In this document: positions 33,241 to 40,635 of the stretch, one piece after another | Numbering within the stretch: the stretch's first letter is position 1 | Layout of the letters: every line of letters starts with the position of its first letter | Source of the DNA: JBBSAT01 sp044223665 | GTDB taxonomy: Bacteria; Myxococcota_A; Polyangia; Polyangiales; Sandaracinaceae | NCBI GenBank assembly: GCA_044223665.1 | Contig: JBGALT010000007.1 | Coordinates: 39,026-103,025 of the forward strand | DNA length: 64,000 nucleotides | Direction: 5' to 3' | Translations under genes and position numbers: made by a program | The notes under the pieces: generated by a model | Told to the model about the DNA's origin: nothing | Seen by the model: the letters and a program-made list of their open reading frames with translations, nothing else | Databases searched by the model: none

Positions 33241-33612
33241 CGGCCCACCGTAGCACGCGCCCAGCGAGAGCGATCCGAGGGGTGTGATCGCGGATGGTTG
33301 CTCAGCGGGCACGCGCCGCGATCCCGGCCTTGATGCCGCGTCCGAGCGAGCTCGGACGCTCGCCACCGCACCCTGCGGTCGCTGCTCACGGCCGGTCGGC
33401 CGCTGCGCTGCGTCCTCGGGAAGGCGAGGCCTATAGCCGACTGGCTATAGGCCCCGCCGCCAGGCGACGCCTGAAGGCCGGTCTCGCGACGCGACATGCC
33501 AGAAGCCTCGACCGTTCTGCGCAGCAGTCTTGTCGCACGACTTCACCAACTGGTGCGGATCACACCCGATCCGAGTAGGGGGGGACCGAGGATGGGCCAG
33601 GAAGGAGACGGA
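33241..33612. other. Intergenic region occupied by family A element
   Basis: 372 bp between two leftward genes. It is filled by the family A copy at 33280-33567 with its flanking duplication. I see no coding sequence. Confidence 0.75.
33280..33567 (+). mobile_element. Family A MITE-like element, copy 2
   Basis: Ends GGGTGTGATC (33280-33289) and GATCACACCC (33558-33567). GATCCGAG (33272-33279 and 33568-33575) flanks it as a direct repeat, extendable to CGATCCGAG if one base is shared. Relative to copy 1 it has an extra block of about 44 bp containing a perfect hairpin GGCCTATAGCC-gact-GGCTATAGGCC (33428-33453). The hairpin GCGTCCGAGC-ga-GCTCGGACGC is shared with copy 1. No open reading frame. 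Confidence 0.85.
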
Positions 33613-34833
33613 TCAGAGCGCGGGGACCGGGCACGAGCTCAGCCCGCCGCCGCCGGCGCTGCAGGCGCCCGTGCGCGCCACCGCGTTTCCGATGCCGATC
33701 GAGCACCAGTCCGGGGTTCCGTCCGGCAGCCCACGGACCAGGTACGGGGACTCGCCCGGCCGCAGCCAGTACGGGTGGTCGAGGGCGAACCGATAGAGCA
33801 CCTGGAGGCCCACCGCCTGATCGACCGGGGGAACGGCGTGGCCGCAGTTGTGGACGCACTCGAGGACGAAGTGATCGCCCATCTCGGCCTCGAGGTTGTG
33901 GGAGGCGCGCTCGAACGCGAGGCCACACTGATCGCGCGGGCCGCCCCAGCCGACGATCACGGGGATGGGGCGGGCCGGCTCCGTCCAGCCTCGCACCTCC
34001 AGGCCGAGGCTCGCGCCGATCCCGCTGGTGGCGGGCCCGATCCCGCCCGACATCACGATCGCGCTCGCGAGGCGCTCGCTCCGGCGCATCGCCAGCTGCG
34101 AGGTCCAGAGCGCACCGGCGCTCACGCCGACCGTCGACACGCAGCTCTCGTCGATCGCGTAGCTCTGCGCGACGCAGGTGAGCATGTCGTCGAAGAACGT
34201 GAGCTCTTCCTCGACCCGCGCCTCGCTCGCGCTCTCGAGGTAGGGCCAGGCGGGATCGAAGGTGCCGGCGAAGGGGATCTCGATGCCGAGGTCTCCGCGC
34301 TTCTCGGGAATGACGGCGATGAACCGGAGCGCGTCGGCGCTCTCTTGCGCTTGCCCGTTCGTGAGCATCGAGTCGGCCGAGCCACCGAGGTAGTGCCACA
34401 TGAAGATGACGGGCAGGTGCTCGGTTGCCGGGTCGTAGTCGCTCGGAACGACGAGGAGCAGCTCGCGCGTCACGCCGCCGCTGGTGATCGCGTTGCGACC
34501 GGGGACGAGCACCGGGCAGCTGCCGCCCGAGTAGGCCGGAAGGGGCGGAGGCATGACGGCGTCCGCGGGGGCCGCGTCGCCGCAGCGGACGTCGCGCGGC
34601 GGAAGCCACGCGTCGGGTCCCGTCCACGCGTCCGGGGGCGGCCCGGCGTCGGGCACGAGGGCCGCGTCGGGCGCGGTGCGCGCGTCGGGTAGGGCGATCG
34701 GCCCCGCGTCGGAGGTCGGCCGAGACGCATCGGAGCCCCCCCCGGCGTCGGTGGCGGCGCCGGGCGCGGAGCAGCCGGCGAGCGGGACGAGGGCGAGCAG
34801 GGCGAGGGCCAGCGGGGCGAGTGCGAGGCGCAT
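33613..34833 (-). CDS. Lipoprotein alpha/beta-hydrolase, PHB-depolymerase/feruloyl-esterase-like
   Basis: 406 aa from ATG 34833. The lipobox is ALVPLAGC (about 20). The linker is Asp/Pro/Ala-rich (DAGGGSDASRPTSDAG, PDAALVPDAGPPPDA). The hydrolase domain (about 110-395) shows VPSDYDPATEHLPVIFMWHYLGGS, a nucleophile elbow TVGVSAGALW (GVSAG, catalytic Ser about 240), FDPAWPY, PIPVIVGWGGPRDQC with a candidate acid, and CVHNCGHAVPP with a candidate His. These mark LpqC/PhaZ-type esterases, which cleave extracellular ester polymers or esters on plant polysaccharides. It carries the same promoter architecture as the 40636 lipoprotein. Confidence 0.8.
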   Translation of the reverse strand: MRLALAPLALALLALVPLAGCSAPGAATDAGGGSDASRPTSDAGPIALPDARTAPDAALVPDAGPPPDAWTGPDAWLPPRDVRCGDAAPADAVMPPPLPAYSGGSCPVLVPGRNAITSGGVTRELLLVVPSDYDPATEHLPVIFMWHYLGGSADSMLTNGQAQESADALRFIAVIPEKRGDLGIEIPFAGTFDPAWPYLESASEARVEEELTFFDDMLTCVAQSYAIDESCVSTVGVSAGALWTSQLAMRRSERLASAIVMSGGIGPATSGIGASLGLEVRGWTEPARPIPVIVGWGGPRDQCGLAFERASHNLEAEMGDHFVLECVHNCGHAVPPVDQAVGLQVLYRFALDHPYWLRPGESPYLVRGLPDGTPDWCSIGIGNAVARTGACSAGGGGLSSCPVPAL

Positions 34834-34845
34834 GTCCCCTCGTTC

Positions 34846-34860
34846 GCAAGCGCCGTGCTC
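34846..34860 (-). promoter_or_regulatory. Candidate -24/-12 (sigma-54) promoter for the hydrolase lipoprotein
   Basis: Read leftward the sequence is GAGCACG-GCGC-TTGC. Against the consensus TGGCACG-N4-TTGC, the spacing is exact and all but the first two positions match. The predicted start of transcription is about 34834, one base from the ATG, so the message would be leaderless or nearly so. Confidence 0.45.
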
Positions 34861-34902
34861 ACGCGATCGACGACGATCGACGGGGTTTTCGCGTCGGCGG
34901 GC

Positions 34903-34939
34903 GCCGACCGCGGTCGGCGGCGTGTCGACCGCAGTCGAC
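34903..34939 (-). promoter_or_regulatory. Paired 16-bp palindromic activator sites (UAS), copy 1
   Basis: Site 1, GCCGACCGCGGTCGGC (34903-34918), is a perfect palindrome. Site 2, GTCGACCGCAGTCGAC (34924-34939), has one mismatch. They are 21 bp apart, two turns of the helix, and lie 69-105 bp upstream of the predicted transcription start of the hydrolase gene. The same pair with the same spacing occurs at 40530-40566. Confidence 0.7.
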
Positions 34940-34984
34940 GCCCAGAGCGGGCACCGGGACAGATGCCTCGGATAAGCTCGCGCC

Positions 34985-36277
34985 ATGGGCGGTTCACGCG
35001 CGGGCGGCTACGGCACGCTCCGCTTTCCTTCGAGCGAAGCGCTCACCTCGTGGCGAGACGCGGAGGTCGATGCGCGTGCGCCTGGTGACGGTCGGGTGCT
35101 CGGCCTCCCGACGCTCTGCGAGGGCCCGGTCGCCGATCGCCTCGTCGCGCTGAGCGCACGGATCCGCGGCGTCTTCTCGGTCGCGATCGAGGGCGCGACG
35201 GTCACGCTCACGTACGAAGAGGACGGTGCGGGCTTCGAGGAGCACGTCGCCGACGTGGCGGGGCTCTTGCGCGAGGGCGAGCGACACGGCGCGGAGGGCG
35301 AGATCTTCTTTCTCGAGACGGGCGACGCCGAGCCCGACGGGCGGGCTCATCGTCTCGTCGTCGGAGGTGGGAGCTCGCGCGAGGAGAAGCTCGACGGCGC
35401 CGATGCGCGCGCGGCGTATGGAGCCGGATACCGCGCGTTCCAGAGGCGCGCGCGCGCGCTCGACGCCCTGCTGCATCCGGAGCTCGCCAGCCTCGATCGA
35501 TGGCTCGCGGAAGGGGCGGCGCTCGATCCGGGTCTGGCCGCGCTTCACGCACGGGTGATCGACGCGCTCGCAGACTGCCCCGACCGCGCGCTCACGAGGC
35601 TCGCGAAGCTCCATCACGGCCGCGTCGTCGATGGCCGTGGCCGGCCGGAGCGCTTCCTCGTCAGGCAGACGCGGAGGCTGCTCACCGAGGCGCGGAGCAA
35701 CGACCACCGTGCCGTCGCGCTCTTCGTGCTCTCCGAGCACGCGCCTGCACGCGCGCTGCCGATCGCCCTCGAGGTGCTGGAGCACGCGCGCGAGAGCCGC
35801 TTCGCGCAGCCGATGCGCGAGGTCGCGATGCGCATCGCCGCGAGCGCGCCGCCCGAGCATGCTCAGCGTCTGTGGCGTGCCTTCGCGGCACCCTTCGCCG
35901 AGGACTGGCCGGTCCTGTTCGAGCTGGGCGCGCGTGGGATGGCGAGCCTCCAGCTCGACCTCACCGAGCGTCTTCGCGCGCTGCTCACCGATCTCGCAGC
36001 CTACGGGAGCGCTCGCCCGCAGCCCTGGGATCCCGAGAACGGCCCGGGCGAGCGCCTCGCTGCGTTGGTCGAGCAGCGACGGCTGCCGCTCTGGTCCGAG
36101 CTGGTCACCTACGTCGAGGAGGCGCGTGCCGATCGCGAGCGCTACCGCATCGTCGATCGCATCGTGCGCGTCGGTGATCGCGCCGCGGAGGAGCGTATGC
36201 TCGGCTCCCGGGACGGCGTGCTCGTCGCCCTCGCGCAGCGCGCGATCGCGCGGCCGAGGTCGACCGACCCTGGATGA
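34985..36277 (+). CDS. Soluble protein of unknown function
   Basis: 430 aa from ATG 34985. No signal peptide or membrane helix. Residues 40-120 form a small alpha/beta region (VADRLVALSARIRGVFSVAIEGATVTLTYEEDG). From 175 on it is helical with Ala/Leu/Arg-rich repeats of HEAT-like spacing (RAVALFVLSEHAPARALPIALEVLEHA, EVAMRIAASAPPEHAQRLWRAFAAPFAEDW). I cannot name it. It is divergent from the hydrolase gene and shares its upstream region containing the palindromic sites. Confidence 0.68.
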   Translation: MGGSRAGGYGTLRFPSSEALTSWRDAEVDARAPGDGRVLGLPTLCEGPVADRLVALSARIRGVFSVAIEGATVTLTYEEDGAGFEEHVADVAGLLREGERHGAEGEIFFLETGDAEPDGRAHRLVVGGGSSREEKLDGADARAAYGAGYRAFQRRARALDALLHPELASLDRWLAEGAALDPGLAALHARVIDALADCPDRALTRLAKLHHGRVVDGRGRPERFLVRQTRRLLTEARSNDHRAVALFVLSEHAPARALPIALEVLEHARESRFAQPMREVAMRIAASAPPEHAQRLWRAFAAPFAEDWPVLFELGARGMASLQLDLTERLRALLTDLAAYGSARPQPWDPENGPGERLAALVEQRRLPLWSELVTYVEEARADRERYRIVDRIVRVGDRAAEERMLGSRDGVLVALAQRAIARPRSTDPG

Positions 36278-36703
36278 GGCGACTTCGTGCACGACGGGCA
36301 CCGGCCGTGGGAACCGTCGCGCCCACCAGGTCCCGGGTGCCGCGCGCGCTACGCGATGCGGCGGTCCAGCGGCTTGGCCAGCTTGTAGCGCCACGGAGCG
36401 AGCCCGCGCTCTCCGAGCGCCGCGACGACGGACGCCGCGGGCTCGCGCACGGTCACGACCATCCGCGTCGCCGCGCCGCCGGCCGTCGCCGCGCCGCCGG
36501 CCGGGGCGCACGACGGCATCCGGCGTGTCCAAGCGGGCGATCGCCGGGGCGTGCGCGGGCAGGCTCACGACGCTCATGGCGAGCAGGGTAGCATCGGCTG
36601 CGCGTCCGGCGTGCGGCGCGCCCGCCCGCGAGTCGAGCGGCGGCGCAGCGCGCGGGCGAGCGCGGCGGCCATGGGCCGTCGATGCCACGCTCGCCGTCGT
36701 CGG
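36278..36703. other. Intergenic region with a possible decayed small gene
   Basis: 426 bp between convergent genes. It contains the broken leftward reading frame described at 36349-36577. The segment 36480-36500 is a GCC/GGC-rich run where a slip is likely. The remainder holds nothing I can support. Confidence 0.5.
36349..36577 (-). pseudogene. Possible frameshifted small gene
   Basis: One frame starts at ATG 36577 (MSVVSLPAHAPAIARLDTPDAVV) and then turns Arg-rich. A second frame, joined by a one-base shift near a GCCGCGCCGCCGG tract, continues MVVTVREPAASVVAALGERGLAPWRY to TAG at 36349-36351. The second part has normal amino-acid composition for a protein end. If joined, the product would be about 76 aa. 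This could be a sequencing or natural frameshift, or chance. Confidence 0.3.
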
Positions 36704-39085
36704 TCAGGGCGGCGCCGACCAGGGCGCGCTCTCGAGCAGGCGCTCGCCGCGTGCGCGGTGGGCGTCCGAGATGCGGCCTTCCAGCGCCGCTGCGAGCGCC
36801 GCACCGAGCTCGCGGGCGGTCGCGAAGCGGCCCTCGGGTCGGGCGGCGAGCGCGATGCGGAGCACGAGCTCGAGCTCCCGCGGCACCTCGACGTTGCGCT
36901 TGGGGTCGGGTGGCCCGGACTGCCGTGCGCGCAAGGCGATCGCCACTGCATCGGCGCCGACGAACGCCGGCCGACCGGTGAGCGCGCGGTAGATCACGAG
37001 CCCGAGCGAGTAGAGGTCGGCCCGGGTGTCGACGCGCTCGCCGAGCGCTTGCTCGGGCGCGACGTAGCCGGCCGTGCCGCCCGTCGTCTCGCGTCCTTCG
37101 GCCCCGTGCAGCGCCAGGCCGAAGTCCACGATCTTCCAGCGGCAGTCGCTCTCGGGCGCGCCCTCACTCGCGCGGAGCACGTTCTGCGGCTTGAGATCGC
37201 GGTGGACCAGGCCGGCGTCGTGGATGTCGCGGACCCCGCGGCAGAGATCGCGGACCAGCACCCTGAGCTCGTCGCGATCGAGCGCGCCGCGCGTCCGCAG
37301 CTCCGCGGCCAGCGAGCGGCCCTCGATTCGCTCCATGACGACGTAGGGGACGTCGCGATCGACGCCCGACTCGTGGATGCGGGCGACGGCCGGGCTCTGC
37401 ACCCGCGCGAGCGCGCGGGCCTCGCGCGCGAAGAGCTCGAGGGCCCAGGCCTCGCCGACCCGCTCGCGGCGCACCAGCTTGATCGCGACGGCGAGGCCGT
37501 CGTCGCGGCTGGCCGCGTACACGTCGCCCATCGCGCCCGAGGCGATGCGCGGGCCCACGCGGTAGCGGCCGAGCGTCTCTCCCGTGAACAGGTCGCTCGG
37601 CTCGCCGGCGAGCGCGCGCGCGATGTCGCGGTCGGTTCGCGAGAGCTCGGCCTCCGATCCGGCGAGCTGCGCCTCGGCCGTCGCCGCCCGGCGCGTGAGC
37701 TGCTCGAAGCGCGCGTCGAGCGCGAGGCCACTCGCGAACGCCGCGAGGTAGGCCGCCTGGAGCATCGCGTGCAGCGCGAGCGCCTCGTGCCACGGGTGCC
37801 CCGGGACCAGGACGGCGAGGTTTCCTTCGTCGGGAACGAGGCCGGTCGCGATCGCGGCGAAGAGCGCGCCGTGGGCCAGCGCGACGCCGAGCCAGACCGG
37901 CAAGCGGCGCGCGACGCGCGCAGCGCCAGGCCCCGCGCCGAACGCTGCGCCCACGAAGAGCAGCGCGGCGATCACCGACGCGAACGCGGAGTGCAGGCCG
38001 AACGCGTAGGCAGGGCCGACCGAGAGGATCGCGACGAGCGTCCACGAGGCGTAGCTCGCGCGCTCGTCGCGCCCGCGCGTGCGCGACGACATCGTCACGA
38101 CGAGGATGGCTCCGATCGCGATCAGCCCCACGGCCCGCGGCGCGGGCTCGCGCCCGATGGCCGCCAGGACGCCTCCTCCCGCGAGGCAGAGCGCGAGCAC
38201 GAAGCGGACCTGTCCGGTCATGCGCGTCCGGTACGCGTCCATCCAGAGCGCGCGTGCACGCTGGGTCGTCGAGGCGCCGCGCTCCTCGGGGCGGGGCGCC
38301 GGCGCTGGCGCTTCCGGGCTCGCCCCCGCCGCGGACGGGGGCGGCGGAGACGCAGCGCTCGCAGCCCCCTCGGCGTGCGCGAGCGCCGTGCCGTCCGCGA
38401 GGGGCTGCGCGCGGCGCACCGCGCGCAGGACGCGGCGATAGTCCTCGCGAGCTTCCTCCACGAGGAGCTTCTTGATGGCCGTCGCGCGCACCGTACGCGC
38501 GATCTCGCCGGTGACCTCGGCGTACCGCGCACGGAGCGCGCGACCGGCGAGAAACGCCGCCAGGTCCACGCCCTGGGTGGCGAAGTGCGCGAGCAGGTGG
38601 TGCCAGAGCGGATGGCCGGGGACGAGCACCGGCGCGAGCGACTCGTCGGGCAGCGCGAGGGCGAGCACGAGCACGAGCACGCCGAGCTGCCCACCGGCGA
38701 GCGTCGCGTAGACCAGGACGCTGCGGTGAGGGCGCTCGGCGCGCGAGAAGAGGCCGGCGAGCAGCACCAGCAGCGAGACGACGGCCTCGAAGCCCGCGTT
38801 GGGCCCGAAGACCCAGCCGAGCGGCGCCGTGCACGCGGCCGCGAGCACCGAGAGCACGGTGCGCGCGTGATCGACGCCGCGCGAGGCGCGACCTTCGAGG
38901 GCGGCGAGCAGCCCCAGCGCGAGCGCGAGAGCCAGGCACGCCGCGACCGCCGCCTGGGCGGCAGCGGGGGCCCGCGCGAGCCCGTGCACGATCGGAAGCG
39001 CCACCAGCGCTGCGCCCGCCAGCGCGCCGTAGGCCCGTCGGCGCTCGCCCTCGCCGATCGCCGGCGTGGCGTCGTCCGCGCTCAA
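36704..39085 (-). CDS. Membrane Ser/Thr protein kinase with a duplicated N-terminal membrane sensor
   Basis: 793 aa starting at TTG 39085. Two similar membrane modules precede the kinase. Each has several helices followed by a PDE(S/G)-VLVPGHP(L)WH motif and a helix ending in (L/F)ASGLALDARF or LAGRALRARY. The kinase domain (about 505-770) has LGRYRVGPRIASGAMGDVY, catalytic Lys in VAIKLV, HRDLKPQN, DFGLAL and the APEQ segment. It follows the FHA-sigma54 activator gene by 31 bp and probably shares its transcript, so it is a good candidate for the kinase that makes the phosphothreonine read by that FHA domain. Confidence 0.9.
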   Translation of the reverse strand: MSADDATPAIGEGERRRAYGALAGAALVALPIVHGLARAPAAAQAAVAACLALALALGLLAALEGRASRGVDHARTVLSVLAAACTAPLGWVFGPNAGFEAVVSLLVLLAGLFSRAERPHRSVLVYATLAGGQLGVLVLVLALALPDESLAPVLVPGHPLWHHLLAHFATQGVDLAAFLAGRALRARYAEVTGEIARTVRATAIKKLLVEEAREDYRRVLRAVRRAQPLADGTALAHAEGAASAASPPPPSAAGASPEAPAPAPRPEERGASTTQRARALWMDAYRTRMTGQVRFVLALCLAGGGVLAAIGREPAPRAVGLIAIGAILVVTMSSRTRGRDERASYASWTLVAILSVGPAYAFGLHSAFASVIAALLFVGAAFGAGPGAARVARRLPVWLGVALAHGALFAAIATGLVPDEGNLAVLVPGHPWHEALALHAMLQAAYLAAFASGLALDARFEQLTRRAATAEAQLAGSEAELSRTDRDIARALAGEPSDLFTGETLGRYRVGPRIASGAMGDVYAASRDDGLAVAIKLVRRERVGEAWALELFAREARALARVQSPAVARIHESGVDRDVPYVVMERIEGRSLAAELRTRGALDRDELRVLVRDLCRGVRDIHDAGLVHRDLKPQNVLRASEGAPESDCRWKIVDFGLALHGAEGRETTGGTAGYVAPEQALGERVDTRADLYSLGLVIYRALTGRPAFVGADAVAIALRARQSGPPDPKRNVEVPRELELVLRIALAARPEGRFATARELGAALAAALEGRISDAHRARGERLLESAPWSAPP

Positions 39086-39116
39086 GGTGCGGGCGCGCGC
39101 TCGCGGCGTGCACGCG

Positions 39117-40460
39117 TCACGAGGTCTCGCCCTCGCGGAGGTTCAGGCGCTGCATCGCCTTGTAGATCGACATCCGGTCGACGCCGGCGGCGCGCGCGGC
39201 CGCCGTCACGTTGCCGCGGTGCTGGGCGAGCAGCGCGCCGATGTAGCGGCGATCGAACTCGTCGACCAGGCGCTGCTTGGCCACGCGGAACGGCACGGCG
39301 AGGTCGATGTCGATCGCGCCCTGCGGCGCGCCGCTCGATGCGCGTGCGTCCGGAGGCGGCGGGGCGACGCCGAGCAGGAGCGCGCGCTCGACCGCGTTGC
39401 GCAGCTGCCTCACGTTGCCGGGCCAGGGATGCGTGCACGCCCAGGCGAGGAAGTCCGGCGGGAGCGCGGCGCGCCCCTTCGGATCGAGCTCCGCCACGAA
39501 GTGCTCGATCAGGACGGGCACGTCCTCGGGCCGGTCTCGCAGCGGCGGCACGTGCAGCTCGACCACCGAGAGCCGGTAGTAGAGATCGCTGCGGAACGTC
39601 TGCCGGTTCACCTCCACCGCGAGGTCGCGGTTGGTGGCGGCCACGATGCGCACGTCGAGCTCGCGCTGCTTCTGCGCACCGAGGCGGCGCACGGTGCGGG
39701 TCTCCACCACGCGCAAGAGGCGCGTCTGGAGCTCGAGCGGCAGCTCGCCGATCTCGTCGAGGAAGACGGTGCCGCCCTCGGCCAGCTCGAACACGCCGGG
39801 GCTCGCCTTCTTGGCGTCGGTGAACGCGCCGGCCTCGTGCCCGAAGAGCTGCGACTCGAAGAGCTGCGGGGAGACCGCGCCGCAGTCGAGCACCACGAAC
39901 GGGCCCTCGCTCCGGGCCGACAGATCGTGGAGCGCCTCGGCGACGCGCTCCTTGCCCACGCCCGTCTCGCCCGTGACCAGCACCGTCGCGTCGGTCGACG
40001 CGATGCGATCGAGATCGGCGAACATGCGCCGCATCGCCGCGCTCGAGCCGACGAGCCCGCCGAGCTTCTGGCCCCCGTGGAGCGGCAGCGCGATCGAGCT
40101 CTGCTCGGCCACGAAGCGCAGGCGATCGTCACCGACCTCGAACGTCGCCTCGCGTGGGAGATAGGCATCGAGGATGCGCGCACCGCCGAGGAACGTGCCG
40201 TTCGTCGACCCCAGGTCGCGCAGGCGGAAGCCACGCCCGTCCAGCTCGATCTCGGCGTGCACGGCCGAGACCCGCCGGTCGTCGAGCCGCAGGTCGCCGT
40301 GCTCGCGCCCGATGCGCACGCGCGGCGCCGCGACCCGGACGGTCTTGCCCTGATCGGGGCCGGCCACCACCTCGAGCCGGACCGAGCGCACGCGCGCTTC
40401 GTCCCCGCGCGACGGGTCGTGCCGGATCCAGGTCCCCCGCTCCTCTTCCTCCACCGCCAC
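39117..40460 (-). CDS. Sigma-54-dependent transcriptional activator with N-terminal FHA domain
   Basis: About 447 aa from GTG 40460. The FHA domain (about 20-100) shows VRIGREHGDLRLDD, RRVSAVHAEIELDG and LGSTNGTFLGG, the phosphothreonine-binding loops. The AAA+ domain has Walker A GETGVGKE, L1 loop GAFTDA (the usual GAFTGA changed at one residue), Walker B GTVFLDEIGEL, and FRSDLYYRL. The C-terminus is a Fis-type HTH (NVTAAARAAGVDRMSIYKAMQ). It needs sigma-54 RNA polymerase and binds upstream sites. The paired palindromes at 40530-40566 lie next to its own gene. Confidence 0.94.
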   Translation of the reverse strand: MAVEEEERGTWIRHDPSRGDEARVRSVRLEVVAGPDQGKTVRVAAPRVRIGREHGDLRLDDRRVSAVHAEIELDGRGFRLRDLGSTNGTFLGGARILDAYLPREATFEVGDDRLRFVAEQSSIALPLHGGQKLGGLVGSSAAMRRMFADLDRIASTDATVLVTGETGVGKERVAEALHDLSARSEGPFVVLDCGAVSPQLFESQLFGHEAGAFTDAKKASPGVFELAEGGTVFLDEIGELPLELQTRLLRVVETRTVRRLGAQKQRELDVRIVAATNRDLAVEVNRQTFRSDLYYRLSVVELHVPPLRDRPEDVPVLIEHFVAELDPKGRAALPPDFLAWACTHPWPGNVRQLRNAVERALLLGVAPPPPDARASSGAPQGAIDIDLAVPFRVAKQRLVDEFDRRYIGALLAQHRGNVTAAARAAGVDRMSIYKAMQRLNLREGETS

Positions 40461-40529
40461 CAGCCGGGAGTCTACGTGCCTCTCGGGCCTCGGGGGAGAG
40501 CGACGGCGGAGCCACGCGAGCCCGGCCTC

Positions 40530-40566
40530 GCCGACCGGGGTCGGCGGACCGTCGACCGGGGTCGAC
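40530..40566 (+). promoter_or_regulatory. Paired 16-bp palindromic activator sites (UAS), copy 2
   Basis: GCCGACCGGGGTCGGC (40530-40545) and GTCGACCGGGGTCGAC (40551-40566), 21 bp apart, matching 34903-34939. They are 68-104 bp upstream of the predicted start of the lipoprotein gene at 40636 and 70-106 bp upstream of the activator gene start, so they may control both. Confidence 0.7.
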
Positions 40567-40607
40567 ACCCGCTGCGGCGAGGAGCGCGATTCCCGCGCGA
40601 GCAGCGA

Positions 40608-40623
40608 TGGAACGCCCCGTGCT
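40608..40623 (+). promoter_or_regulatory. Candidate -24/-12 (sigma-54) promoter for the IgGFc-like lipoprotein
   Basis: TGGAACG-CCCC-GTGCT compared with TGGCACG-N4-TTGCT. The diagnostic GG at -24 and GC at -12 are kept with exact spacing. The predicted start is about 40633, two or three bases before the ATG at 40636, as at the hydrolase gene. Confidence 0.45.
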
Positions 40624-40635
40624 CCGTTGGACGCG

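Noticed and set aside
36551..39823. 1090-codon plus-strand frame over the membrane kinase
   Set aside because: Antisense of the kinase; no motifs and repetitive Arg/Glu/Ala composition.
40461..40529. Sigma-54 promoter for the activator gene itself (GGCACG on the minus strand)
   Set aside because: The -24 part fits, but the -12 part reads CTCC in place of TTGC, so I do not claim autoregulation by sigma-54.
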